DNA from: JAYVSZ01 sp043774925
GTDB lineage: Bacteria > Pseudomonadota > Gammaproteobacteria > Burkholderiales > Methylophilaceae
Reading direction: 5' to 3'
NCBI GenBank assembly: GCA_043774925.1
Contig: JAYVSZ010000054.1
Coordinates: 1-54,259 of the forward strand
DNA length: 54,259 nt
The notes beneath the pieces are model-generated. The model was not told where the DNA came from. It did no database searches and saw only the letters and a list, made by a program, of their open reading frames with translations. Each line of letters begins with the position of its first letter. Position 1 is the stretch's first letter. This document shows, one piece after another, positions 42,968 through 51,819 of this stretch. Both the position numbers and the translations under genes were made by a program.

Positions 42968-44077
42968 TTACTTTACTTGTTGTGAGCTATCGATGGTGGG
43001 ACGGTTAGTCACAACGCGGGTCGCGACAAACTCATAAATCTTGCCATTTTTTTCAATTTTACGAATTTTGACTGGAATATATTGATAATCTATCGCCAGC
43101 CAAAGCTCGATTTTTTCTTCCACTTCCACGCCAGTATGCACGATATGGATGGTTTTAACCTCGCCTAAGGCCGAGTTTACGTTTTCCTCGCCCTCAAAGG
43201 CGTAATCATACTCGCGTAATTTTTTACCGTTGGTAATATTTAGCTGCATTTTTTGCAAGGGTGCCACATACATAAACTGGTACATAAAACTCAGCACATC
43301 CTGCGTGCCTTCTAGCAGCGGCTCTTTTGTCTCGACATCTTTACTGGTTAATTGCAATGTGTTGGCCTGCCAATCAAACACCGCTTTACGCGATTTATCA
43401 GTTTTATCGCCAAATGTGTACGCATAATTTAAAGGTTGCAGCCCTGTTTTAGTCAGCAAGCCATCGCTGGTTTGCAACAAATCTGGCAATATTAACGCCG
43501 CCAAGCCCCTTGCTTCTACCAAAAAGCTGAGCTGATAGTGCGTGCCGTCCACCAAGTTAAAAATGATTTTACCTTTACCCTCGGCAGGGCCATCTATCTT
43601 GGTGCTGACATCAAAATAGGTTTCCACATATTGATAAGCGTTTTCGTTAATGACCAAACCTTCGTCCTTTGGCTGCGGTACTTGCTCTGGCGCGGCTTCA
43701 ACTTTTTCGGGCTCCATAGGCGGCGCTGGCTCTGGCGTTAGCACTGGCTCAGGCGCTACGTTATCTGGCAAAACTTCAGGCACTGGCTCGGGAGCCGCCT
43801 CCTGCTTGGGTGCTGGCGGTGGCGATTTTTTAGGTTTGGCTTTTTTAGGGGCTGGCTTTGCTGCTTCTGGCACTGGCTGCGGCGGCTCCACTTTTTTTAC
43901 CACCGCTTTAGGCATTTGAAGGCGCGCCTCAATCGTATGCACCTCTTTTTTAAAATAAGGTAGCGACAAATCTAAACTGCCAAACAACATGGCGTGCAGC
44001 AAAATAGAAACGAGCAACGCAAGCGCAAGCCGCGTGTAGCTTGATTCTTGCATCAGTGCTTCAAATTTATTCCACAT
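42968..44077 (-). CDS. DUF3108 protein with TonB-like proline-rich N-terminus
   Basis: A 369-residue envelope protein. One membrane helix lies near residues 17-38 (LALALLVSILLHAMLFG), then a TonB-like Pro/Lys/Glu/Ala-rich stretch (about residues 50-130), then a DUF3108 beta-rich domain with YHYQLSFLVEARGL-like text and WLAIDYQYIPVKIRKIEKNG near the end. It overlaps the upstream DUF3108 gene by 11 bases and is followed by rsmB after 3. The periplasmic domain likely binds or processes envelope material; the true role is unknown. Confidence 0.82.
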   Translation of the reverse strand: MWNKFEALMQESSYTRLALALLVSILLHAMLFGSLDLSLPYFKKEVHTIEARLQMPKAVVKKVEPPQPVPEAAKPAPKKAKPKKSPPPAPKQEAAPEPVPEVLPDNVAPEPVLTPEPAPPMEPEKVEAAPEQVPQPKDEGLVINENAYQYVETYFDVSTKIDGPAEGKGKIIFNLVDGTHYQLSFLVEARGLAALILPDLLQTSDGLLTKTGLQPLNYAYTFGDKTDKSRKAVFDWQANTLQLTSKDVETKEPLLEGTQDVLSFMYQFMYVAPLQKMQLNITNGKKLREYDYAFEGEENVNSALGEVKTIHIVHTGVEVEEKIELWLAIDYQYIPVKIRKIEKNGKIYEFVATRVVTNRPTIDSSQQVK

Positions 44078-44762
44078 GAATTTTTGTTAAAGTTTGTTCT
44101 AAGCTAGCGCCGCGGTCATCCACCAGCAAATAGCGTATGGGGATAAAATTTTGCGCTTCGGCGAGCCAAAGTTCTTTTTTATCTTTGCTATCCGCCGCCG
44201 TGCTCACCAAATGCACCGTTTTATTATCAACGCCATCAGTTTTAAGCACTAAGCCGCGCGCCGCCACCTTGTACACATATTGGTTGAGCTTTTTACCCGT
44301 CGTCAGGCTGACTTTTACTTCATCCTTTGTCGGCGGATTAAACATAAATTGATAGACATAACTCGCCAAATCTTGCGTGCCATTTTCTAAAACTTCTGTT
44401 TTATTCTCGCCTTTTATTTGCATACTGAGCGATTTTTTTGCCCAATCGAAATCCGTAAGCAGTGTTTTTTTGTCGTTATCACCTTGGTGCAACTCAAAAT
44501 GGGAAGGTTTTAAGCCATCCGCATTCACTTCGCCCACGCTGGTCAGTTTACGCTCGCCAAACAAGGCGTAAAAACCAATCCCTTTAGTAATAGATTCGAT
44601 GCGATATTGCTTACCATCTTGCGTAAAATTTTCTTTCACCGTGGCAAATGGCTTGCCGTCGCGCTTCACTTCATATTCGAGCTGAATATTTTTAGGTAAG
44701 GCATACGCCAGATTTGCGCCAAACAAGCAAAGCAGCGTTAACAATCGCGTTAATTTCAACAT
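44067..44762 (-). CDS. DUF3108 domain periplasmic protein
   Basis: A 231-residue protein with a signal peptide (LLTLLCLFGANLAYA) followed by one DUF3108 domain: IQLEYEVKRDGKPFATVKEN, SITKGIGFYALFGERKLTS and ELWLAEAQNFIPIRYLLVDD. It is a paralogue of the adjacent longer DUF3108 protein and overlaps it by 11 bases. The pair follows purM by about 60 bases. Function unknown. Confidence 0.85.
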   Translation of the reverse strand: MLKLTRLLTLLCLFGANLAYALPKNIQLEYEVKRDGKPFATVKENFTQDGKQYRIESITKGIGFYALFGERKLTSVGEVNADGLKPSHFELHQGDNDKKTLLTDFDWAKKSLSMQIKGENKTEVLENGTQDLASYVYQFMFNPPTKDEVKVSLTTGKKLNQYVYKVAARGLVLKTDGVDNKTVHLVSTAADSKDKKELWLAEAQNFIPIRYLLVDDRGASLEQTLTKIHVE

Positions 44763-44824
44763 GCATTTTCTTTCTGTTATTCAGGAACACATTTAACGCA
44801 CATCGGCTAATCGCGTTGTCTTGC

Positions 44825-45871
44825 TTAAATAACGACTGTAGGCGCCTCGCCTGCATTTTGCGCGCGAATGTGGCCGAGTGTGAATACTTGCTCACCGCTG
44901 GCAGCCAATAGCTGCGCGGCTTGCAGAGCATGTGCTTTATCTACAATTACCACCATGCCAATGCCGCAGTTAAAGGTTTTGTGCATTTCATGGTCGCTAA
45001 TATTGCCCTGCGTTTGCAACCATCGAAATAGCGGCGGAAGTGTCCAGCTATTTTTACTAATTTCTGCCGTCAAGCCTGCGGGTAAAACGCGCGGCACGTT
45101 TTCTGTTAAGCCGCCGCCAGTAATGTGCGCCATGCCTTTTACCGGTAAAGCTTCAATGAGTTTAAGCAACGATTTCACGTAAATTTTAGTCGGCGCCATG
45201 ACGACATCTTTGAATTTTCTGCCATGGAAATCCGACTCAAAATCGATGCCAGATTTTGCAATCAACTTACGAATGAGCGAATAACCATTGGAATGCGCGC
45301 CGCTAGAAGCTAAGCCCAGCACCACATCGCCCGCGGCGATACTTTTGCCATCAATAATATTGGCTTTATCCACACAACCTACGGCAAAACCCGCTAAATC
45401 GTACTCGCCAGCGGGGTACATGCCCGGCATTTCGGCCGTTTCGCCGCCCACTAAGGCACATCCCGATTGCTCGCAGCCTTCGGCAATACCTTTAATCACT
45501 TGAGCGGCGGTGCCTACTTCTAGCTTGCCACAAGCAAAATAATCGAGGAAAAACAGCGGCTCTGCGCCTTGCACCAATATATCGTTGACGCTCATGGCGA
45601 CTAAATCAATGCCCACCGTGTCATGCTTATTGAGCTCAAACGCTAATTTCAACTTTGTGCCGACGCCATCAGTTCCCGAAACCAAAATCGGCTCTTTAAA
45701 TTTCTTTGGCACGGCAAATAGTGAGCCAAAACCGCCAATGCCGCCCAGCACCTCTGGGCGCATGGTGCGCTTGGCGTAAGGCTTAATCTGCTCAACTAAG
45801 GCATCGCCTGCCTCAATATCCACGCCTGCATCGCGGTAGGTAATAGAAGTATTGTCTGGTTTTGTGCTCAA
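44825..45871 (-). CDS. purM: Phosphoribosylformylglycinamidine cyclo-ligase
   Basis: A 348-residue AIR synthetase, fifth step of purine synthesis. Landmarks are SITYRDAGVDIEAGDALV, GIGGFGSLFAVP, the ATP/substrate block SGTDGVGTKLKLAFE, VGGETAEMPGMY, and GMAHITGGGLTENVPRVLP. purN, a frequent partner, is absent downstream: the DUF3108 genes follow instead. It is divergent from the perM-like gene, with 74 AT-rich bases between. Confidence 0.97.
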   Translation of the reverse strand: MSTKPDNTSITYRDAGVDIEAGDALVEQIKPYAKRTMRPEVLGGIGGFGSLFAVPKKFKEPILVSGTDGVGTKLKLAFELNKHDTVGIDLVAMSVNDILVQGAEPLFFLDYFACGKLEVGTAAQVIKGIAEGCEQSGCALVGGETAEMPGMYPAGEYDLAGFAVGCVDKANIIDGKSIAAGDVVLGLASSGAHSNGYSLIRKLIAKSGIDFESDFHGRKFKDVVMAPTKIYVKSLLKLIEALPVKGMAHITGGGLTENVPRVLPAGLTAEISKNSWTLPPLFRWLQTQGNISDHEMHKTFNCGIGMVVIVDKAHALQAAQLLAASGEQVFTLGHIRAQNAGEAPTVVI

Positions 45872-45929
45872 AATAAGGCTCGCTTGAATTTAAAATAGGC
45901 GCTAGAAATAAAAATGCAAATAAATTAAG

Positions 45930-45945
45930 TATAATTTTAACCTAA
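45930..45945 (+). promoter_or_regulatory. -10 element of the perM-like gene
   Basis: TATAAT at 45930-45935 ends 10 bases before the ATG at 45946, and no ribosome binding site is visible. This predicts a leader of only a few bases. No -35 box is evident. Confidence 0.4.
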
Positions 45946-47040
45946 ATGAACACCGAACCCAAAAAAGAAGCGTCAAATAAACTGTTCTCAGACAATCGCT
46001 GGCTGATTTTCACCGCGCTTTTTGTATTTTTTATTTATTTGCTGCTGCCCGTGCTCACGCCGTTTTTAATTGCCGCCGTGCTGGCTTATATTTGCGATCC
46101 CTTAGTCGATAAAATCAGCTTGTGGGGCGCAGCAAAATTTAAGCTCGGCCGCACGCTGGCCACGGTGCTGGTGATGCTATTGATTTTCGGCTTACTGATT
46201 GGCCTATTTTTTATTTTAGAGCCGCTTTTGCAAAAAGAATCCACGCTCATCGCGCAGCGTCTGCCTGCCGTCATCGCCAATATCCGCGCGGCTTTTGAGC
46301 CATGGCTGCAAAGCCATTTTGGTATTAGTTTGAATGTGGATAGTGCGCAAATTCAGCAAGTGATTACCGCGCATTGGAAAACAGCGGGCGGCGTGCTGGC
46401 CGATGTGCTGAAAAATGTTGGCGCGCACACCAAATCGCTTATCGGTATTGTGGCGAATATTTTGCTGCTGCCCGTGGTTTTGTTTTATTTACTGCGCGAT
46501 TGGGATGGTTTTGTGCATAGCATTAGCCAGCTTATTCCGCGCGATTGGTCAGAAAAAACTGCTACCATCGCCAAAGAAATCGACCAAGTGTTGGCTGAAT
46601 TTCTGCGCGGCCAACTAACTGTGATGCTTGCCATGAGCGCTTTTTACATCATTGGTTTATGGCTGGCCGGGCTCGATATGGCGTTGGCGATTGGCCTTAT
46701 TGCGGGCATGCTCGGCTTTGTGCCCTACTTAGGCATTGCGCTAGGCCTAGCATTGGCGCTGTTGGTAGCGGCATTGCAATTCACCTCGCTCGGCCAATTC
46801 ATCCCCGTTTTGTTGGTATTTGGCTTAGGCCAAATCGTCGAAGGCACCATTCTCACGCCCAAACTCGTTGGCAACCGCATTGGCTTGCATCCTGTCATCG
46901 TTATTTTTGCCTTGCTCGCAGGCGGGCAACTTTTCGGCTTCACGGGTGTGTTACTCGCCCTGCCCGTCAGCGCCGCCATTGCTGTGGGCTTGCGCCATAC
47001 CAAATCGAGCTATCTCAGCAGCGATACCTATTTAAAATGA
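45946..47040 (+). CDS. AI-2E family transporter (PerM-like)
   Basis: A 364-residue membrane protein of the AI-2E/PerM family with about eight helices. The conserved late block AIGLIAGMLGFVPYLGIALG continues into FGLGQIVEGTILTPKLVGNRIGLHPVIVIFALLAGGQLFGFTG-type text, diagnostic for the family. Substrates vary (autoinducer-2 export, Na+/H+ exchange) and cannot be assigned. Hda follows after 13 bases; a PerM-like gene beside hda is common in beta- and gammaproteobacteria and supports the call. Confidence 0.9.
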   Translation: MNTEPKKEASNKLFSDNRWLIFTALFVFFIYLLLPVLTPFLIAAVLAYICDPLVDKISLWGAAKFKLGRTLATVLVMLLIFGLLIGLFFILEPLLQKESTLIAQRLPAVIANIRAAFEPWLQSHFGISLNVDSAQIQQVITAHWKTAGGVLADVLKNVGAHTKSLIGIVANILLLPVVLFYLLRDWDGFVHSISQLIPRDWSEKTATIAKEIDQVLAEFLRGQLTVMLAMSAFYIIGLWLAGLDMALAIGLIAGMLGFVPYLGIALGLALALLVAALQFTSLGQFIPVLLVFGLGQIVEGTILTPKLVGNRIGLHPVIVIFALLAGGQLFGFTGVLLALPVSAAIAVGLRHTKSSYLSSDTYLK

Positions 47041-47053
47041 AGCAGCTTTAAAA

Positions 47054-47653
47054 GTGAAGCAATTATTGCTCGACATTAAGCCGGCCGCGGCACCCAGCTT
47101 GGATAATTTTGTGGTCGGACGCAATGCTGAAGCGCTCGCCAACCTGCAAGCTGCCACGCAAAATGGCGCGCATTTTGTTTATATTTGGGGCGAAAAAGGG
47201 TGTGGAAAATCTCATTTACTATCGGCCTGCGAAGCGCATGGAATAAGGGTGGCAGACGATGTGCATTTGCTTGAAAATGAAGCGCAAATCGACCTTTTTA
47301 ACACTTACAATCAACTTAAAGAAAATGGCGAAATTTTAATTGCGGCAGGCTTGCATGCGCCCGCACAAATGGGCTTACGCGACGATTTAGCTACGCGCTT
47401 GGCTTGGGGCTTGGTGTATCAACTGCATCCGCTAAACGATGCCGAAAAAGCGCTTGCGCTAAAAAATCACGCTATTGAGCGCGGTATTAAACTTCCAGAT
47501 GAGGTTACCGATTATTGCCTGCGCTATTTACGCCGCGATTTACCAACGCTAATGGCCACTTTAGATGCTCTGGACGAATGGTCGCTTACCGCGCACAAAC
47601 CTGTAACCGTGCCAATGCTAAAGAAGTTATTGCAGCTGGATTTAGGAATTTAA
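47054..47653 (+). CDS. hda: DnaA regulatory inactivator Hda
   Basis: A 199-residue AAA+ protein that, with the DNA-loaded clamp, stimulates ATP hydrolysis on DnaA. KQLLLDIKP at the N-terminus is a clamp-binding motif (QL-type). Walker A GEKGCGKSH, the Walker B-like RVADDVHLLE, and the sensor 1/2 regions follow. It is shorter than E. coli Hda (about 230). The start is GTG at 47054; an ATG in the perM stop (47037) opens only a four-residue frame MKQL before a stop. Confidence 0.92.
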   Translation: MKQLLLDIKPAAAPSLDNFVVGRNAEALANLQAATQNGAHFVYIWGEKGCGKSHLLSACEAHGIRVADDVHLLENEAQIDLFNTYNQLKENGEILIAAGLHAPAQMGLRDDLATRLAWGLVYQLHPLNDAEKALALKNHAIERGIKLPDEVTDYCLRYLRRDLPTLMATLDALDEWSLTAHKPVTVPMLKKLLQLDLGI

Positions 47654-47729
47654 GCTTTTGCTGTAAACTATTAATTTTACATAATTCATTGCTTAACCCA
47701 TTGATAGATAACTACTATCCGAGGCTAAT

Positions 47730-49388
47730 ATGATACGACTCTCTGAAATAAAACTGCCCTTATTACTTGCCGCAGATATGGGGCATGCCGACGCCGAAAT
47801 TAAAGCGGCACTCTTAAGAAAACTCAATATTGCCGAAGCCGATTTAACCAACTTTACGATTTTTAAACGTGGTGTGGATGCCCGCAAACGCAACGCCATT
47901 TTGTTGGCTTATATTGTAGATTGCGAAATAAAAAACGAAGCTAAAATTTTAGCAAAATTCGCCAAAGACCCGCATGTAAAGCCGTCGCCAGATACCAGTT
48001 ACAAATTTGTAGCGAAGGTTAATAATGCCCCCTCTCCCCAGCCCTCTCCCGCAAGGGGCGAGGGAGCTAGGCCGATTATCGTGGGTTTTGGTCCAGCAGG
48101 AATTTTCGCCGCGTTGATTTTAGCGCAAGCGGGCTATAAACCAATTGTGCTGGAGCGCGGAAAACCCGTGCGCGAGCGTACAAAGGACACTTGGGCACTG
48201 TGGCGCGGCGGAAAACTTAACCCAGAATCGAACGTGCAATACGGCGAAGGTGGCGCGGGCACGTTCTCGGACGGCAAGCTTTATAGCCAAATTAAAGATC
48301 CTAAATTTTACGGGCGCAAAGTGATTAGCGAATTTATAAAAGCAGGTGCGCCGCCAGAAATTGCCTATGTAAGCCACCCGCACATTGGCACGTTTAGGTT
48401 GGTTGGCGTGGTGGAAACCATGCGCGAAACGATTAAAAGCCTAGGCGGCGAGATTCGCTTTGAAAGCAAAGTGGATAAAATCGAGCTTAAAGATGGCGCT
48501 GTGCGAGGCGTAACGCTGGCAAATGGCGATTTTTTAGCGACCAATCATCTCATTTTGGCAATCGGTCACAGCGCACGCGATACCTTTGAGATGATTCACA
48601 AGCAAGGCATATATGTCGAAGCTAAGCCATTTTCTATTGGTTTTCGCATTGAGCATCCGCAAAGCCTCATTGACCATGCACGTTACGGCAACAACGCACA
48701 ACACCCCGTGCTGGGCGCGGCAGATTACAAATTAGTGCATCACGCCAGCAATGGGCGCAGCGTATATAGCTTTTGCATGTGCCCGGGCGGCACGGTGGTG
48801 GCCGCGGCAAGCGAGCCAAATTGCGTGGTGACCAACGGCATGAGCCAATACAGCCGCAACGAGCGCAACGCCAACGCGGGCATCGTCGTCGGCATTACGC
48901 CAGAGGTTGATTTTTCTAGTCATCCGCTTGCGGGGATGGAATTTCAGCGCAAATTAGAACGCCAAGCCTATGCGCTGGGAGGCAATAACTATTCGGCGCC
49001 TGGGCAATTGGTGGGGGATTTTTTAGCCAATAAAGCGAGTACAAAATTTGGCGAAGTGACACCAAGCTACGCGCCAAGTGTGACGCTGACTAATTTGGAT
49101 GCTGCCTTGCCAGCATTCGCCATTAGCGCCATGCGCGAGGCCATTCCTGCGTTTGCCAAACAAATTAAAGGTTTCGATTTACCTGATGCCATTTTAACGG
49201 GCGTGGAAACGCGTACTTCGTCACCCATTCGCATCAAACGCGACGACGAAACGCTGCAAAGTATTAATACCAAAGGTTTGTATCCATGCGGCGAAGGCGC
49301 GGGTTATGCGGGGGGAATTTTATCGGCTGGCGTGGATGGTATTCGCGTGGCCGAAGCGGTAAGCTTGAGCTTAAGCGACAATCACTAA
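47730..49388 (+). CDS. COG2509-type FAD-dependent oxidoreductase
   Basis: A 552-residue flavoprotein of unknown substrate. The N-terminal domain (about 1-95) has the family text MIRLSEIKLPLLLAADMG and FTIFKRGVDARKRN. The Rossmann FAD-binding motif IVGFGPAGIFAAL begins near residue 115, with LERGKPVRERTKDTWALWRG and GEGGAGTFSDGKL after it, and GEGAGYAGGILSAGVDG close to the C-terminus. Residues about 100-113 (APSPQPSPARGEGA) are encoded by a REP-like repeat inserted in frame. GAGG precedes the ATG. Its 3' end overlaps the convergent SoxYZ gene by 18 bases. Confidence 0.88.
   Translation: MIRLSEIKLPLLLAADMGHADAEIKAALLRKLNIAEADLTNFTIFKRGVDARKRNAILLAYIVDCEIKNEAKILAKFAKDPHVKPSPDTSYKFVAKVNNAPSPQPSPARGEGARPIIVGFGPAGIFAALILAQAGYKPIVLERGKPVRERTKDTWALWRGGKLNPESNVQYGEGGAGTFSDGKLYSQIKDPKFYGRKVISEFIKAGAPPEIAYVSHPHIGTFRLVGVVETMRETIKSLGGEIRFESKVDKIELKDGAVRGVTLANGDFLATNHLILAIGHSARDTFEMIHKQGIYVEAKPFSIGFRIEHPQSLIDHARYGNNAQHPVLGAADYKLVHHASNGRSVYSFCMCPGGTVVAAASEPNCVVTNGMSQYSRNERNANAGIVVGITPEVDFSSHPLAGMEFQRKLERQAYALGGNNYSAPGQLVGDFLANKASTKFGEVTPSYAPSVTLTNLDAALPAFAISAMREAIPAFAKQIKGFDLPDAILTGVETRTSSPIRIKRDDETLQSINTKGLYPCGEGAGYAGGILSAGVDGIRVAEAVSLSLSDNH
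48028..48067. repeat. REP-like element within a coding sequence
   Basis: The sequence CCCCTCTCCCCAGCCCTCTC runs on into CCGCAAGGGGCGAGGGAG and contains a palindrome-like CCCTCTCCC / GGGGCGAGGG hairpin. It encodes PSPQPSPARGEGA, a peptide well known as the in-frame translation of a dispersed bacterial intergenic repeat. It sits at the junction of two domains of the flavoprotein, at a point where the reading frame is kept. Confidence 0.75.
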
Positions 49389-50153
49389 AGTCTCGCCAGA
49401 GCCCGATTTTCCTTGATTATCTGCCCAAGTGACTGAAATCTTATCGCCCACTTTTGCGCCAACAATTTTAAAAGTGAGGTAAGGATTTTTCGAAATGCCC
49501 GTGCCAAGTTGCATTTCCAGCACAGGTTTTTCGTTCAAACTCACAACAGCAGTTTGAATAAAATGTTCAGGAATGAGGTTGCCAACATCATCTTTACCGC
49601 GCCCAGTGTGCATGGGGTGAATAATAATCGCTTTAACTTCAGTCGTTTCGCCCGTTAATTTGGCACGCAATTTCATGCTAGTTTCAAACTTCTCATTGGC
49701 GCTTCCGCCGCCCCCACAACCATTTTCCAGCACTTCCACTTTTTTCGATGTCGCATAAAACTTGTCGCCAACTTTGGCGATAATGGTCACATCAGAAGTT
49801 TCTGCCATTTTGATGCGCGTGATAAAAAATGGCTGCGCGCCATTTTTAAACGCATATTTTCCCAGCAAGGCGGTTGGATTTTTGTCCACCAGCACGTAAA
49901 TCGCCTCGGTATTTGGCAACAAGCTTGTGGCTTCAATTTGAATAATCGCGCCATTTTCGGCTTTGTCTGGCGCAATAATTTGCAGTTCTTTTGCGCTTAA
50001 TAGGTTGCCAATCGCCAAACTTTTTAGCGTATCATTCAATCCAATCGCATCAAATGCAGATTGATTCCATGCCGCAGCCATTGCCCTGAGAGGCAATACC
50101 AGTGCGGCTGCTAGGCCGGTTGCTAAAACACTTAAAAACATTCTGCGTTGCAT
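49371..50153 (-). CDS. Fused SoxYZ-like sulfur carrier protein
   Basis: A 260-residue exported protein. The N-terminus MQRRMFLSVLATGLAAALVL looks like a Tat-type signal (twin Arg) followed by Ala-rich cleavage text. Residues about 30-145 match a SoxY domain ending in a carrier motif NGCGGGG with Cys146; residues about 155-260 match SoxZ (IIHPMHTGRGKDDVGNLIPE, FIQTAVVSLNEKPVLE). Fused SoxYZ proteins occur in methylotrophs beside quinoprotein dehydrogenases; here no such neighbour is seen, nor any soxA, B, C, D or X gene. AGGA precedes the ATG. It may carry sulfur or act in another redox process. Confidence 0.85.
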   Translation of the reverse strand: MQRRMFLSVLATGLAAALVLPLRAMAAAWNQSAFDAIGLNDTLKSLAIGNLLSAKELQIIAPDKAENGAIIQIEATSLLPNTEAIYVLVDKNPTALLGKYAFKNGAQPFFITRIKMAETSDVTIIAKVGDKFYATSKKVEVLENGCGGGGSANEKFETSMKLRAKLTGETTEVKAIIIHPMHTGRGKDDVGNLIPEHFIQTAVVSLNEKPVLEMQLGTGISKNPYLTFKIVGAKVGDKISVTWADNQGKSGSGETLVIVA

Positions 50154-50209
50154 ATTTTTTCCTAAAAACTCACTTTAACTTATCCGCGCCATGGACTATG
50201 TAACAATAG

Positions 50210-51736
50210 TCACTCAACTGGTTTCTCATTTTCTTGTAAACGCTGCAACTCCTTCAAGCGCGCCTCTACAATCGATTTCTCGTAAAAACTGCCATCTTTC
50301 GCTTTTGCCGCAAACTCCATCTGCTCCACCGCTTTGGGCAAGTTGTATTGACGGAAATAGGCCTCGCCTTGCGCCTGAAAACGCAGCAAATCTTTGCCCT
50401 TCGCCGTGTACGCTTTTGCCAAAATTGCGTAAAAATAGGCATCATTCGGATACAAACTTTGCTTGCTTTGCACCAATTGAATCGCATTATCTGGCTGCTT
50501 AATGGCCAAATAATGGTCAGCATAACCGTATATCAATGCGCGATGCGTAGGAAACGCGTTTAAGCCTGCCGCATATTGAACGGCAGCTGTTTTAGGGCTG
50601 TTGCGCGCCACTTCTACACGCGCAGCCAGCGTTTCAATCAGCGGATTTTGCTGATTATTTTTTTGGGCATTGGTTCTAAGCCATTTCAACTGCGTCGAAG
50701 CGCCATTCACATCATTTTTGCGTAGCATCGCTACCGCCAGCCCATAATGCTCGGCCGTTTCATTGGCAAAATGCCCTTCTTTAATATTATCGTTAAATTG
50801 GTCGATAGCACTTTGCGCCAAGCCATTGCTGGCGCGCAATTTGGCGCGAATCAACTGAAAATTTAAGCTGTCTGGCACTTGCTTATACGGCATATTTTCC
50901 ACGCGATTCGACACATCGGCAATACGCTCGCTGGTGAGCGGATGCGTGCGCAAAAAGCTTGGCGCAGCGCCTTCGCTAAAGCGCGTTCCGCGTTGTAAAG
51001 TGGTAAAAAATGCGGGCATGGCGCGCGGATCAAACCCCGCGTTTTCCATAATAATCAAACCGACGCGATCCGCCTCGCGCTCGTGCTCACGCGTGTAATC
51101 TAACTGCCGTTGAATACCCGCAGCGGTAGAAGTGGTGAGCGCGGCATTTGCCAGCTCTGGGTTGGCGCGCGCCACCAGCAAAGCCAAAGCAATACCCGCA
51201 ATGTTTTTAAAAGAATCCGTTTTTTGCTTGGCCAACATGCGCGCCAAATGGTGCTGCGTCTCGTGGCCAATTTCGTGGCCAAGCACGCTGGCCAGCTCCG
51301 ATTCGCTATTCGTCGCTAGCAACAAGCCCGTATGCACGCCAATCACGTGGCCAGGCAACGCAAACGCGTTAATAGAATTATCTTGCACCACAAAAAAGTT
51401 AAAAATTTGATTTTTATCATCGCTGGCGGCCACTAAGCGATTGCCTAAACCTTGCAAATAATCAATCACTTCAATGTCTTGCACCACTTCGTCGCTGGTC
51501 GAAACTTCACGCATAATCTCGACGCCAATGCGTTGCTCATCCAGTGGCGTTAGCACGGTTTGCGAAACATCGCCCAGCTCGGGCAATTCGCTCGTTGTAT
51601 CGCTTGGCAAGCTTGTATCAAGCGGTTTTTGATACGGCTTGCCTGATAACACTGGTTTTGTGTCGGCAAAGCTCATCGGCGCGCTCAGCAAAGCAAACGC
51701 TAGCGCGCTAGAAAGGAATATGTTTTTGCTTTTCAT
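50210..51736 (-). CDS. M48 family zinc metalloprotease with TPR tail (BepA-like)
   Basis: A 508-residue periplasmic protease. The signal peptide is MKSKNIFLSSALAFALLSAP, then a peptidase domain with the zinc motif HEIGHETQHH and the downstream EREADRVG Glu ligand, then TPR-like helical repeats (about residues 290-480). BepA degrades or assembles LptD and other outer-membrane proteins. The GTG at 51791 and the ATG at 51755-51757 are alternative starts; the ATG at 51734-51736 gives the cleanest signal peptide although no ribosome site is obvious. It is divergent from moaC. Confidence 0.9.
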   Translation of the reverse strand: MKSKNIFLSSALAFALLSAPMSFADTKPVLSGKPYQKPLDTSLPSDTTSELPELGDVSQTVLTPLDEQRIGVEIMREVSTSDEVVQDIEVIDYLQGLGNRLVAASDDKNQIFNFFVVQDNSINAFALPGHVIGVHTGLLLATNSESELASVLGHEIGHETQHHLARMLAKQKTDSFKNIAGIALALLVARANPELANAALTTSTAAGIQRQLDYTREHEREADRVGLIIMENAGFDPRAMPAFFTTLQRGTRFSEGAAPSFLRTHPLTSERIADVSNRVENMPYKQVPDSLNFQLIRAKLRASNGLAQSAIDQFNDNIKEGHFANETAEHYGLAVAMLRKNDVNGASTQLKWLRTNAQKNNQQNPLIETLAARVEVARNSPKTAAVQYAAGLNAFPTHRALIYGYADHYLAIKQPDNAIQLVQSKQSLYPNDAYFYAILAKAYTAKGKDLLRFQAQGEAYFRQYNLPKAVEQMEFAAKAKDGSFYEKSIVEARLKELQRLQENEKPVE

Positions 51737-51819
51737 TTTCGGTAAAAACGTGGCCATTGTTGTTATGATAATGTCTTTAAGGTGCAAGTTCACACGATAT
51801 TGTGAATAGGAAGTAACAA

